Assembly: GCF_013414195.1 (NCBI RefSeq)
Contig: NZ_JAATTV010000003.1
Coordinates: 213,817-277,816 of the forward strand
Length of the DNA: 64,000 nt
Source: Psychrobacter sp. BI730
Lineage (GTDB): Bacteria; Pseudomonadota; Gammaproteobacteria; Pseudomonadales; Moraxellaceae
Direction of reading: 5' to 3'
This document shows, piece by piece, positions 47,658 through 57,030 of this stretch. The notes under the pieces were generated by a model. The model did not search any database. It saw only the letters and a list, made by a program, of their open reading frames with translations, and was not told the DNA's origin. Each line of letters begins with the position of its first letter. The stretch's first letter is position 1. Both the position numbers and the translations under genes were made by a program.

Positions 47658-49871
47658 ATGATGAAAAAACAACCAGCACAGTGGTTACTCAGTGCAGCGT
47701 CAGTGGGCATCGCCGGTATTATCTTAACCCAAAGCTACGGTACTGCAGTCGCCGAGACCAATACGGGAAGTTTCGTTCAGACCCCTGAGCAAAAGGTCAC
47801 CACCCGTCAAGTAGCCGCTTTGCTGGATCGCAGTCATTATCTTAATCAGCCTTTAGATAGTAAGACTGGTAGCGAAATCCTATCAATGTATATTGATAGC
47901 CTTGACCCAAACCATACGTTGTTTTTGCAATCCGATGTTGATGAGCTGAAGAAAAAACATGCTGAAGACTTTGGTGCTCGCCTAAAACAAGGTGATCTAT
48001 CTGCAGGGGTAGAGGTGTTTGATCGTTACCGCAAACGCTCAAACGAGTACTTTGCCATGGCCACCAAAATGCTCAAAACAGATATTGATTTGACAGGTAA
48101 TGACACAATCATTCTTGATCGCGAAAAACTCGGCCATTTTAAAACCAAAAAAGAGCAGCGTGATTACTGGGAACGTCAGCTAAAGTTCCAGTTGATGAGT
48201 ATTACCCTCGGTCAAGAAGACGAAAAAGCCAAAGAGAAAGTGTTTTTAAGCAATCCAGATATCACTCGTGGGCAAGACTTGGTACGTAACGATGAGCGTA
48301 CGCCAAATGAGATTTTGCAAAATCGTTTGTCGCGTCAACAAGAGCAGTTTAAGCGTCTCAAAGATGATGAAATCATGGAAACCATCTTAAATACGGCAAT
48401 GCTGACCTATGATCCACACAGTAATTATTATGCACCGATTCAAGCGACTGAACTGCAAATCCAGTCGAGCCTTCAGTTAGAAGGCATAGGTGTCTCTATT
48501 CGTCCAGATCGCAAAAATCCGGACTATACTCGTATTGTGACTTTGGTCGATGGTGGTCCAGCCGCTAAGTCGGGTCAGATTAAGCCCAATGATTTGATCG
48601 TTGGTATCGCAAAAGATGGCGAAACCATGACGGACGTGGTTGGTTGGTCAACGCGTGAAATTGTCAGCTTGATTCGTGGTAAACGCGGTACATCGGTCAC
48701 ACTGAAATTACGTCAACCTAACACGCCGGATGCTAGCGCCCGTACAGTCACAGTGGTACGAGACATTATTCAGCAAGAAGAATCAGGCGTTACTCAGCGA
48801 GTGGTAGAAGTGCAGCGTCCTAATATTGATAAGACGCCAAAGCGTATTGGCGTACTTGAGATACCAAGCTTTTACTTAAACTATCGTGCGCGTCGCAATG
48901 GTGAAGACTATCGTAGCGTCAGTATCGATACTGAAAAAGCGCTAAAAGAGTTGAACAAACAAAATATCGATGGCCTAGTGGTTGATTTGCGCAATAACCC
49001 TGGTGGCTCATTAGATGAAGTTGCCAAGATGCTAGGTTTCTTTATCAAGAGTGGACCATTAGTACAGATTCGTGATAATCGCGGCAATATTCAAGTGTAT
49101 CGCGACAATGATGGTGGTGAGCAGTTGTATGATGGCAAAATGTCGGTCATTACCAACTTAGCATCGGCATCAGCCAGTGAAATCTTTGCCGCTGCTATTC
49201 AAGACTATGGTCGCGGATTGGTAGTTGGTAGTACGACAACTGGTAAAGGCTCTGCGCAGATTCAGCTCGATAGCTTAGCTTTAGGCTCTGCCACCTTAAC
49301 TCAGCGTAAATTTTATCGTGTCACTGGCGGTAGTACGCAAAATAAAGGTGTCGTACCAGACGTTGAGTTAGTCAATATCTATGATGATGCAACCTTTGGC
49401 GAGCGCGCTCAGAAAAAAGCATTACCTTGGGATACGATCAGAACGGCGCCGTATAAGCCTGAAGGGAAGTTTACCAGTGATACGTTGGCGACGCTCAATC
49501 AACAGTCTAAGATTCGCCAACAGAAAGACCCGCAATTTACTTATCTGTCGACGCTAAATGATATTCGTAACATGGATGATGAAAAGAAACCTGTTCGTTT
49601 AGATATCAATAGCCGCCGAGCTAAAATGCAACTAATTGAGAAACGCTCATTAGAAGCAGAAAACAAACGCCTTATCGCAACTGGTGAGCGTCCATACTCT
49701 AACTGGAATACTTATCAAGCAGCGATGGACGCAAAGTTTGAAGAACGTAGCCGTATGAAAGCCGCTGAACGTCCAGAATTACCAGAGGATGAAGCGTTCA
49801 TTAATGAGGCAGCTTACCTTATGCTCAGCGCGGAACCTAAGACAATGCTTAGCCCTGAAGAGAAGCTATAA
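47658..49871 (+). CDS. prc: Carboxy-terminal (tail-specific) periplasmic protease Prc
   Basis: This serine/lysine-dyad protease of the periplasm trims lipoproteins and peptidoglycan hydrolases. The product is 737 residues. A signal peptide spans residues 1-33 (ending GTAVAE). The Prc N-terminal domain contains SMYIDSLDPNHTLFLQSDVDE. A PDZ domain (about 270-350, LEGIGVSIRP...VDGGPAAKSGQIKPNDLI) leads into the S41 core: VVDLRNNPGGSLDE, the catalytic Ser in ASASASEIFAAAIQDYGRG and the Lys in STTTGKGSAQ. The C-terminal Prc-specific domain follows. Two adjacent ATGs (47658, 47661) could both start it. The small RNA gene begins about 100 bp downstream. Confidence 0.96.
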   Translation: MMKKQPAQWLLSAASVGIAGIILTQSYGTAVAETNTGSFVQTPEQKVTTRQVAALLDRSHYLNQPLDSKTGSEILSMYIDSLDPNHTLFLQSDVDELKKKHAEDFGARLKQGDLSAGVEVFDRYRKRSNEYFAMATKMLKTDIDLTGNDTIILDREKLGHFKTKKEQRDYWERQLKFQLMSITLGQEDEKAKEKVFLSNPDITRGQDLVRNDERTPNEILQNRLSRQQEQFKRLKDDEIMETILNTAMLTYDPHSNYYAPIQATELQIQSSLQLEGIGVSIRPDRKNPDYTRIVTLVDGGPAAKSGQIKPNDLIVGIAKDGETMTDVVGWSTREIVSLIRGKRGTSVTLKLRQPNTPDASARTVTVVRDIIQQEESGVTQRVVEVQRPNIDKTPKRIGVLEIPSFYLNYRARRNGEDYRSVSIDTEKALKELNKQNIDGLVVDLRNNPGGSLDEVAKMLGFFIKSGPLVQIRDNRGNIQVYRDNDGGEQLYDGKMSVITNLASASASEIFAAAIQDYGRGLVVGSTTTGKGSAQIQLDSLALGSATLTQRKFYRVTGGSTQNKGVVPDVELVNIYDDATFGERAQKKALPWDTIRTAPYKPEGKFTSDTLATLNQQSKIRQQKDPQFTYLSTLNDIRNMDDEKKPVRLDINSRRAKMQLIEKRSLEAENKRLIATGERPYSNWNTYQAAMDAKFEERSRMKAAERPELPEDEAFINEAAYLMLSAEPKTMLSPEEKL

Positions 49872-49895
49872 TGTGAAGTTATTATAGCGTTACGT

Positions 49896-49925
49896 AATCT
49901 ATGTAAGCATATGCTTACATAGATT
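49896..49925 (+). promoter_or_regulatory. Perfect 30-bp palindrome containing a GacA-type upstream activating sequence
   Basis: The 15-bp arms are exact reverse complements with no spacer. The core at 49902-49919 is TGTAAG-N6-CTTACA (N6 is CATATG), an exact match to the conserved element upstream of the Gac-controlled small RNA genes rsmX, rsmY and rsmZ in Pseudomonas. It lies 25 bp after the prc stop. There is no T run, so it is not a terminator for prc. Its centre is about 67 bp before the inferred start of the downstream RNA. Confidence 0.8.
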
Positions 49926-49965
49926 GACGTTTAGACCTCTTACCAACGAAGGGTCAATCTGCGAC

Positions 49966-49971
49966 TATAAC
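49966..49971 (+). promoter_or_regulatory. Candidate -10 element of the small RNA gene
   Basis: TATAAC would place the transcript start near 49978. No good -35 hexamer lies 16-18 bp upstream, which fits an activator-dependent promoter. Confidence 0.5.
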
Positions 49972-49977
49972 TGTACG

Positions 49978-50178
49978 GCACGATTGAACGAAACGGTTCA
50001 TTGATACTAGGGATTGGTATCTTAAAGGTCGCACTAGGGATAAGTAGTTTGCTGATTAAGGATGATAAGGCTGGATGCCTGTCAGTTATGAGATGCCCCG
50101 GGATTAGGTATCACGTAACGCTAACATGGATGGTTGGTAATAAAAGCCGCATGACGCTTGTCGTTATGCGGCTTTGTT
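49978..50178 (+). ncRNA. Candidate CsrA/RsmA-sequestering small RNA (RsmY/RsmZ/CsrB-like)
   Basis: This region has the features of a Gac-controlled regulatory RNA. Six GGAT motifs lie at 50011, 50038, 50060, 50073, 50101 and 50128. Five sit in loops of hairpins I can draw: GATAC/GTATC (50003-50021), ACTA/TAGT (50033-50048), AGGC/GCCT with loop TGGAT (50068-50080, itself inside CTGA/TCAG), GATGCC/GGTATC (50092-50112) and CTAAC/GTTGG (50121-50137). CsrA/RsmA binds exactly such loop GGA sites. An extra 5' hairpin TGAAC/GTTCA lies at 49985-50000. A 14-bp terminator stem ends the transcript at about 50178. Upstream are a perfect GacA-type box and a -10-like element. The likely role is to titrate CsrA and relieve its translational repression. 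The 5' end is inferred. Confidence 0.75.
50142..50178 (+). terminator. Terminator of the small RNA gene
   Basis: A 14-bp stem (AAAGCCGCATGACG pairing with CGTTATGCGGCTTT, one G-T) has a 5-nt loop and ends in a short T-rich tail (TTTGTT). Confidence 0.8.
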
Positions 50179-50278
50179 ACGTCTGGATATTAATAATTTT
50201 TATGGCGTATTCTTTAAATAGATAGTATTTAAGTTGATCATATTTATATTAATTCGAAACTTATCATGAAATACGCAT

Positions 50279-50315
50279 AAAAAAGGCCAGTAACCTGATC
50301 GGCTACTGACCTTTT
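50279..50315 (-). terminator. Terminator after slyD
   Basis: AAAAGGCCAGTAACC pairs with GGCTACTGACCTTTT (two mismatches) around a short loop; on the minus strand it is followed by a T run. Confidence 0.78.
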
Positions 50316-50376
50316 AGATTAGAGAATAAATTTAATAATTTATCATCTAACTATTTTCACTATACTCTAGAAGAGA

Positions 50377-50862
50377 TTAGTGCTCAACGCCACCTGCACC
50401 ATGTACATGACCATGGTTTAGTTCATCTTCAGTTGCTGCACGTACTTCTTGGATTTCAACATCGAATGTCAAACGCTTGCCAGCCAATGGATGGTTTGCA
50501 TCAACAGTAACTTCTTGATCGTTTACAGCAGTCACAGTAACTAGCATTACTTGGCCACCAGCTTCTGACTGGAACTGCATACCAGGCTGAATGTCATCAA
50601 CGCCTTGGAAGTTGTCACGTGGTACGTGCTGTACTGCTTGCTCTTGGTATTCGCCGTAGCCATCAGCAGGTTCAACGACTGCATTAACTTTTTCGCCAGC
50701 AGACTTACCTTCTAATTGTGCTTCTAGGCCTGGGATAATGTTGCTGTGACCATGTAGATAAGCAAGTGGCTGACCTTCTGGTGACTGGTCAAGGATATTG
50801 CCTTCGTCGTCTTTTAGTGTGTAATTGAATTTGACGGCAGTGTCTTTTGCGATAGTAGTCAT
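50377..50862 (-). CDS. slyD: FKBP-type peptidyl-prolyl isomerase SlyD
   Basis: SlyD is a cytoplasmic prolyl isomerase and chaperone. The 161-residue product has the split FKBP domain (VKFNYTLKDDEGNILDQS, PLAYLHGHSNIIPGLEAQLEGKSAGEK). The inserted flap chaperone domain contains VPRDNFQGVDDIQPGMQF and VTVDANHPLAGKRLTFDVEI. The C-terminus is short with only a few His (GHVHGAGGVEH) instead of the long Cys/His-rich nickel tail of E. coli SlyD, so metal delivery may be reduced. AGGAT precedes the ATG. It converges on the small RNA gene. Confidence 0.92.
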   Translation of the reverse strand: MTTIAKDTAVKFNYTLKDDEGNILDQSPEGQPLAYLHGHSNIIPGLEAQLEGKSAGEKVNAVVEPADGYGEYQEQAVQHVPRDNFQGVDDIQPGMQFQSEAGGQVMLVTVTAVNDQEVTVDANHPLAGKRLTFDVEIQEVRAATEDELNHGHVHGAGGVEH

Positions 50863-51186
50863 AAAATATCCTAAATATATCTATGTAAAAAATTAAATAC
50901 GGTTGCAATAAACCTAAAAAAGCCAATCTGCAAGCCAAAAGGCCACGTCATTAGTCAATTATCATCAGTTTATTAAAGTAACTTTAGCAGTTAGCATCTT
51001 TAATTGAGATGGCCCACATAACTTTCAAGGCAAAAAACATAAAAAATGCCAATTAATGCCACAATTTACAATAATAACTGCTATTTTCTATAGTTAATGC
51101 ATAGCGATTGGCTATTCATGGTTTAGGAGTTGCTTTTTTAGAGCAGGACTTCTAGCATAATTATAAAAATAAGGATGAGAGACACG
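50863..51186. other. slyD / M61 peptidase divergent region
   Basis: This 324-bp AT-rich region presumably contains both promoters. AAGGATGAGAG lies before the peptidase start. Nothing else was recognised. Confidence 0.45.
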
Positions 51187-53217
51187 ATGACTGCATTTGC
51201 TAATACCACTACTAAACAACCAGCGAGCAATGTTTCAACCAATCATGATGATACTAAGGCTAAAATGATAGCTGATATAAGCTATCATTTTGATTTTACC
51301 CGTTTTTACGAGCATTTGGTCGATGTATCACTGAGCTTTACAGCAGTATCCGATGCGCCGCAGCTTTGGTTACCAGCGTGGATACCAGGCAGTTATCTAA
51401 TGCGTGAGTTTGCCCGAAACATCACTGCGGTACATTATCAAGTAGTAGAGGCTCAAACAGCGGATAGTGACGAGCAGTCAGAGACTTATCGCGCGCAAAA
51501 AATAGACAAAAATACATGGCAGCTGCCAGCGGTGCAAGCAGGGCAGACGGTCATCGTCGAGTACGAAGTCTATTGCTATGACTTGTCTGTGCGTACGGCC
51601 TACGTTGATCAGCAACGACTTTATGGTAATTTTACTTCGCTTGCGCTAGCCGTCGAAGGGCAAGAGCAAGCGCCTGTCCACGTTAGCTTGATTGTGCCCG
51701 AGACATTTTTTGCAGACAAAGAAAGTAGCAAAGTACTGTTGGCCTGTGGTTTGGACGCTACGCACCTGCAGATTGATCAGCAGCAAAAAGGCCGTCAGCA
51801 AGCGAGCCATCAGCATATTTATAAGTTACAGGCAACGAATTATCACGAGCTGATTGATTATCCATTTGAAATCGCAGAACAAGAAAAGTTCGATTTTATT
51901 ATTCATGACAATGAGCATCAGACGCTACATCATAGCTTTTATCTGTCAGGTAAGCAGAATGCCAATCTAGGTCGATTACAGCAGGATATTACTCAGATTT
52001 GTCAGACCTACGTAGATTGGTTAGGCGATGCGCCATTTGATGATTATACGTTTATGACCTTTGCTAGCGGTCAAGATTATGGTGGGCTTGAGCATATCAA
52101 CTCTACTAGTCTTATTACCCCGCGCAATGACTTGCCAAATGCCAATGAGCCAAAGCTACCAAGTACAGATTATCAGCGGTTTTTAGGACTATGTAGTCAC
52201 GAGTATTTTCATTCATGGTGGGTGAAGACGGTACGACCTGATGTCATGATTGATGTCGATTTGCGCCGTGAGGCATTTACACCATTACTTTGGGTGTTCG
52301 AAGGGTTTACGTCTTATATCGATGATTTTATGTTGCAAGCGTCAGGTGTGATTGATAAAGCCAATTATCTGCGACTGCTAGCCGAGCAAATCAATCGCTA
52401 CTATCAGACCCCAGGGCGCGGTAATCAAAGCGTGGCAGAGTCGAGCTTTGATGCTTGGATTAAGCTGTATCGTACTGATGAAAATACAGGCAATGCGGGT
52501 ATCAGTTACTATAATAAAGGCGCGTTGGTAGCTCTATGTTTGGACCTAATCTTACTCAAAAATAGCGACGGTCGTTATCGTTTGTTTGATGTGGTCAAAG
52601 CTTTTTATACTCAGGCCAAGCAGAACGACAGTAAGCGAATTGGCATCAGTAGTGCTGACATGGGCTCCGTCATTGAGCAGTTTATGCCGCTAGCAGAATG
52701 GGAAGATTTTGAGCGCCGTTATGTCAACGGGGTAGAAGAGCTGCCAATTGAAGCGTTGCTCATTGCAAATGGTGTCAAAATACAGGCGAATACTAAAGAA
52801 ACGGCAGACAAGCATGTGCCTTGGGGTATGCGATGTAACGAAACGCCAGCTGGGCTCAAAGTCAATCGTGTGATGCGAGATAGTATTGCGGCTAAAGCTG
52901 GTATTTCAGCACATGACGTTATTATCGCGATTGACGGCATCAAAGCGGATACGAAACAACTTACCACTTTGGTTAATACAGCGCATCCTGTTGAATGTTA
53001 TTTATTCCGTCGCGATGAGCTGATGTGTGTTCAGGTTCAACCCGAAACGACAACCAAAGTTAAGCTACGAGATGAGACAACTGGCATGACTGGAGCAGTA
53101 CCTCCTCATAAAGTAAGCCTACGCTTAGCAAAAGAAGATAAGACTCTAGAGAATGATAATGAGCAATTAAAAAGTGAGGCAGGTTGGGAGACATGGCTTA
53201 ATGTTATGAAGCGGTAG
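51187..53217 (+). CDS. M61-family metallopeptidase with PDZ domain
   Basis: This 676-residue zinc peptidase is related to glycyl aminopeptidase. ATG 51187 is preferred, since the earlier ATG 51175 sits inside the AAGGATGAGAG ribosome site. An N-terminal beta domain (YHFDFTRFYEHLVDVSLSF; WLPAWIPGSYLMREFARNI) is typical of M61. The thermolysin-like core has the zinc motif CSHEYFHSWWVKTVRP (HExxH, near residue 340) and the third ligand Glu in WVFEGFTSYIDDFM. The GNAGISYYNKGALVALCLDL segment follows, and a C-terminal PDZ domain (GLKVNRVMRDSIAAKAGISAHD) lies near residue 560-620. No signal peptide is visible, so it is likely cytoplasmic. Confidence 0.9.
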   Translation: MTAFANTTTKQPASNVSTNHDDTKAKMIADISYHFDFTRFYEHLVDVSLSFTAVSDAPQLWLPAWIPGSYLMREFARNITAVHYQVVEAQTADSDEQSETYRAQKIDKNTWQLPAVQAGQTVIVEYEVYCYDLSVRTAYVDQQRLYGNFTSLALAVEGQEQAPVHVSLIVPETFFADKESSKVLLACGLDATHLQIDQQQKGRQQASHQHIYKLQATNYHELIDYPFEIAEQEKFDFIIHDNEHQTLHHSFYLSGKQNANLGRLQQDITQICQTYVDWLGDAPFDDYTFMTFASGQDYGGLEHINSTSLITPRNDLPNANEPKLPSTDYQRFLGLCSHEYFHSWWVKTVRPDVMIDVDLRREAFTPLLWVFEGFTSYIDDFMLQASGVIDKANYLRLLAEQINRYYQTPGRGNQSVAESSFDAWIKLYRTDENTGNAGISYYNKGALVALCLDLILLKNSDGRYRLFDVVKAFYTQAKQNDSKRIGISSADMGSVIEQFMPLAEWEDFERRYVNGVEELPIEALLIANGVKIQANTKETADKHVPWGMRCNETPAGLKVNRVMRDSIAAKAGISAHDVIIAIDGIKADTKQLTTLVNTAHPVECYLFRRDELMCVQVQPETTTKVKLRDETTGMTGAVPPHKVSLRLAKEDKTLENDNEQLKSEAGWETWLNVMKR

Positions 53218-53265
53218 CTTTGATGCTATATCAAATACCTTTCCATACGAAAAACCCTTCCATAT

Positions 53266-53310
53266 AAAAAACCCTCTTCCGAGTAATACTGCTTAGAAGA
53301 GGGTTTTTTT
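53266..53310 (+). terminator. Terminator after the M61 gene
   Basis: AAAACCCTCTTC pairs with GAAGAGGGTTTT around a long loop, followed by further T residues. A partial copy AAAAACCCTTCC lies just upstream. Confidence 0.87.
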
Positions 53311-53385
53311 AAATTACTTTTAATATTGTAGATATATCCAAGCAACTTAAATGCTCGATAGGTCAGAGGTTGGAGAGATATACGT

Positions 53386-54249
53386 TTACTGCTCTTTAGC
53401 TCTGTTATCTAGATTATCTGAGTTATCTGGATTCTTATTATCGGTAGTTTCATGCTCAATATTTTCATCTACAGAGCTATCGTCTTCGTTGCTACTTGCA
53501 GCCTCAAGCGCAGCAATCCAGTTTTTCATCACATCAATTTCAGTTTGCTGGTTATCAATGACGTCTTGAGCTAACTGACGCATCTCTTCATCTGTCCCAT
53601 ATTCGAGCTGAACTTTTGCCATATCAACAGCGGCAATATGATGCGGTAGCATGCCGCGTGCAAACGCCATATCAGGCACGGGATCAGCCACACCCAAAGT
53701 CATTTCGCCATGCATATTTTCCATGCTTTTAGCATATGCTTGCTGCATCGCCACAGTATTTGGCTTAGGTTTGGCAGCATCAGGATGGCTAGCCAGCCAC
53801 TTGTTTAAGACATCGATTTCAGCTTGCTGTGCCGTGATGACGTCTTGAGCAAGCTGGCGCATCGCTTCGTCAGTGCCATACTTGAGTTCTATTTTTGCCA
53901 TCTCTACCGCGCCGCGATGATGTCCCAACATGCCTTTAGCAAAAGCGGTATCAGGATCGTTATACCCTATCCCAATCATCATCTCGTCATGCATTCTAGT
54001 CATCGATCTCGTATAGTCTCTTAGCATATCTGTCATCTGAGACTCATCACTGACACTGTTATCGCTGTCATTTGTTAGAGTATCGTCTGCCATATCGTCA
54101 TGCTCAGCATGTGGCATATCATTCACTGGAGGAGTGCTTTCTTCTACAGGCATTGATTGATTGTTCTCTGCTGCTGGCTGACAGGCACTCAATACAAGCG
54201 CTGCAGAAATGCTAGTGACCAACGAAAGAAAACGACGAGAAGCAATCAT
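53386..54249 (-). CDS. Lipoprotein with two DUF305 domains
   Basis: This 287-residue exported protein has a lipobox ending ALVLSAC (about Cys23), then an acidic linker. Two DUF305 four-helix units follow. The first (about residues 90-160) has GMLGHHRGAVEMAKIELKYG and the second (about 175-245) GMLPHHIAAVDMAKVQLEYG. Both share the T(A/D)xQQ(A/T)EIDV segment, showing an internal duplication. DUF305 proteins are ferritin-like, and some bind copper (CopM) through Met and His. The many Met-His-rich stretches here (SMTRMHDEMM; SMENMHGEM) fit metal binding, which remains an inference. GGGAT precedes the ATG. No copper genes adjoin it. Confidence 0.9.
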   Translation of the reverse strand: MIASRRFLSLVTSISAALVLSACQPAAENNQSMPVEESTPPVNDMPHAEHDDMADDTLTNDSDNSVSDESQMTDMLRDYTRSMTRMHDEMMIGIGYNDPDTAFAKGMLGHHRGAVEMAKIELKYGTDEAMRQLAQDVITAQQAEIDVLNKWLASHPDAAKPKPNTVAMQQAYAKSMENMHGEMTLGVADPVPDMAFARGMLPHHIAAVDMAKVQLEYGTDEEMRQLAQDVIDNQQTEIDVMKNWIAALEAASSNEDDSSVDENIEHETTDNKNPDNSDNLDNRAKEQ

Positions 54250-54462
54250 GACATATCCCTATTGTGAAAAAACCAAACGATAAATGGATAATACCTATTA
54301 TACATAATCAATTAGGTGCTGAATGTTAGCAGATAAACCTTACCCGTTCGAGACACTATGTTTAACAGGTCGTAATATATTAGTGTCAGAGCTTTATATT
54401 CGTGGCTAAATAGCCAAACAGTGTGAATTAATCAACAGTATCTAAGCTTAAAACCATCTAAA

Positions 54463-55077
54463 CTAACTAGAAATGCCTAGCTGACGAAAGTGTTCGCTAG
54501 TTAGATGAACGCGTACAAACTCCCCAACAGCTAAATCACCTAGCTCAAACCCTGCCACTGACCAACGTATCAAACGCAGACAAGGCAGACCGACATGCGC
54601 TGTCATACGTCTGACTTGGCGATTTTTACCTTCATATATTGTCAGCATTAGCCATGAGTCCGGCACGCTTTTACGCTCACGTATTGGCGGATTACGTTGC
54701 CAGAGTACCATCGGTAGCTCATTTTCACTGACGTGTTTGACCTCGGAAGGTAGCGTTTTACCATCTTTTAAAACCACGCCACGTTTAAGCTTATTGATTT
54801 GCTCAGCAGTAGGCGTTCCTTCTACTTGCACTAAGTAAGTTTTACCTTGTTTGCGCCCTGCATTGGCTTTTGGCGGATGAGTAATTGCTTTATTAACGCG
54901 ACCATTATCGGTCAAAATCAGCAAGCCCTCTGAAGTGGCATCTAGCCTACCAGCAACTCGCAAATCCTTATCGGTAAAGTATTGCGATAGGGTGGCGTGG
55001 TCGTTATTACTGTCATCTCTAAACTGACTTTGCACGCCATAAGGCTTGTTGAATAGAATGAGACTAGACGTAGACAT
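54463..55077 (-). CDS. rluE: 23S rRNA pseudouridine synthase RluE
   Basis: It converts uridine 2457 of 23S rRNA (E. coli numbering) to pseudouridine. The start ATG 55077 (204 residues) opens directly with LILFNKPYGVQSQF and has AGGAAA upstream; ATG 55116 has none. The catalytic motif is GRLDATSEGLLILTDNG, and the RsuA/RluE-type NRQVRRMTAHVGLPCLRLIR follows. There is no S4 domain, as expected for RluE. It is divergent from icd, as in E. coli, which supports rluE. Confidence 0.93.
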   Translation of the reverse strand: MSTSSLILFNKPYGVQSQFRDDSNNDHATLSQYFTDKDLRVAGRLDATSEGLLILTDNGRVNKAITHPPKANAGRKQGKTYLVQVEGTPTAEQINKLKRGVVLKDGKTLPSEVKHVSENELPMVLWQRNPPIRERKSVPDSWLMLTIYEGKNRQVRRMTAHVGLPCLRLIRWSVAGFELGDLAVGEFVRVHLTSEHFRQLGISS

Positions 55078-55536
<459 letters not shown>

Positions 55537-56796
55537 ATGTCATATGATAAGGTTATCGTGCCAAGAGACGGCGAAAAAGTGACCGTAAACGCAGATTTAA
55601 CATTAAATGTTCCCAACCATCCGATCATTCCGTTTGTGGAAGGTGATGGAATCGGTGTAGATATCACGCCTGTCATGATAAAAGTAGTCAATGCTGCGGT
55701 TGATAAAGCGTATCACGGCAAGAAGTCTATCATTTGGATGGAGACGTATCTTGGTGAAAAGGCAGCGAAAGTATATGACGGCGATTATTTGCCAAGCGAG
55801 ACGCTAGAGATTCTAAAAGACTACGTCATTAGTATCAAGGGTCCATTGACCACGCCAGTGGGTGGTGGCTTTAGTTCGTTAAACGTCGCAGTGCGCCAAA
55901 ACCTCGACCTATACGTATGTCAACGCCCCGTACGTTGGTTTGAGGGCGTACCAAGTCCAGTACAGCATCCAGAACTGACGAATATGGTTATCTTCCGTGA
56001 AAACACAGAAGATATCTACACAGGTATCGAGTGGAAAGCGGGCAGCGATGATGCCAAAAAAGTTATCAATTTCTTAAGAGATGAGATGGGTGTGACCAGT
56101 ATTCGCTTCCCTGAAGACTGCGGCATCGGTATCAAGCCTGTCTCAAAAGAGGGCTCACAACGTCTGGTACGCAAAGCGATTCAGCATGCCATCGATAATG
56201 ATTTGCCAAACGTGACTCTAGTGCATAAAGGCAATATCATGAAGTTTACTGAAGGCGCATTCAAGGATTGGGGCTATGAGCTAGCGGCAGAGCGTTTTGG
56301 TGCAGAGTTATTAGATGGCGGTCCATGGATGACTATGAAAAATCCAAAAACAGGTAATGATATTATTATTAAAGACGTCATCGCTGATGCGTTTTTGCAG
56401 CAGATTTTGATGCGTCCCGCAGACTATTCTGTAGTAGCAACGCTTAATCTGAATGGTGACTATATCTCTGATGCATTGGCGGCTGAAGTAGGCGGTATTG
56501 GTATCGCGCCTGGTGCAAACAAAGGCGGCGCGATCGCTGTTTATGAAGCGACGCACGGTACTGCGCCCAAGTACGCTGGTCAGAATAAAGTAAATCCAGG
56601 CTCATTGATATTGTCTGCTGAGATGATGCTTCGTGATATGGGTTGGACGGAAGCAGCTGATCTTGTCATTAGCGGTATCCAAGGTGCGATTGCCAATAAA
56701 ACAGTCACATATGATTTTGAGCGTCTGATGCCAGATGCTACCTTACTGAGTACTTCTGAGTTTGGTAAGGCGATTATTAAGCATATGGAAGCCTAA
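55537..56796 (+). CDS. icd: Isocitrate dehydrogenase (NADP+), homodimeric
   Basis: This citric acid cycle enzyme forms 2-oxoglutarate. The start ATG 55537 is fixed by AAGGAG 10 nt upstream and gives 419 residues (E. coli 416). The substrate segment [25 protein letters not shown] includes the serine that AceK phosphorylates in E. coli. Later come [14 protein letters not shown], the Lys of [12 protein letters not shown], the metal Asp in [14 protein letters not shown] and the cofactor segment [20 protein letters not shown]. It is divergent from rluE and convergent with a monomeric isozyme. Confidence 0.97.
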   Translation: MSYDKVIVPRDGEKVTVNADLTLNVPNHPIIPFVEGDGIGVDITPVMIKVVNAAVDKAYHGKKSIIWMETYLGEKAAKVYDGDYLPSETLEILKDYVISIKGPLTTPVGGGFSSLNVAVRQNLDLYVCQRPVRWFEGVPSPVQHPELTNMVIFRENTEDIYTGIEWKAGSDDAKKVINFLRDEMGVTSIRFPEDCGIGIKPVSKEGSQRLVRKAIQHAIDNDLPNVTLVHKGNIMKFTEGAFKDWGYELAAERFGAELLDGGPWMTMKNPKTGNDIIIKDVIADAFLQQILMRPADYSVVATLNLNGDYISDALAAEVGGIGIAPGANKGGAIAVYEATHGTAPKYAGQNKVNPGSLILSAEMMLRDMGWTEAADLVISGIQGAIANKTVTYDFERLMPDATLLSTSEFGKAIIKHMEA

Positions 56797-56838
56797 GACT
56801 ATTTAAACTCTAAGCATTCTATTTTATTACTATGTATT

Positions 56839-56873
56839 AAAAGCCACCTATTTATATAGGCGGCTTTTTTTAT
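56839..56873 (+). terminator. Terminator after icd
   Basis: AAAGCCACCTA pairs with TAGGCGGCTTT (one mismatch) and is followed by TTTT. Confidence 0.85.
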
Positions 56874-56903
56874 TTCACTCTTTATAAAACTTTTAGAAAA
56901 CAC

Positions 56904-56945
56904 AAAAAAACACCCCAACGTTCTAAGACGGTTGAGGTGTTTTTT
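56904..56945 (-). terminator. Terminator after the monomeric IDH gene
   Basis: On the minus strand AACACCTCAACCG pairs with CGTTGGGGTGTT (G-T pairs allowed), followed by a T run. Separate terminators thus insulate the convergent isozyme genes. Confidence 0.82.
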
Positions 56946-57030
56946 ACTAAGACTTAAACTTGCTTAATCGCTGCTAGGTATAAAAACCAAAAGCGATTAG
57001 GCTTAATGGTTTAAGAGCAGTTGCTTAAAA

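Noticed and set aside
49896..49925. Palindrome as a prc terminator
   Set aside because: It has no loop and no T run, and its core matches a known activator site exactly.
50001..50225. 74-codon open frame over the small RNA gene
   Set aside because: It starts at TTG with no ribosome site, its sequence resembles no protein, and it runs through the terminator stem. The RNA features explain the conserved-looking structure better.
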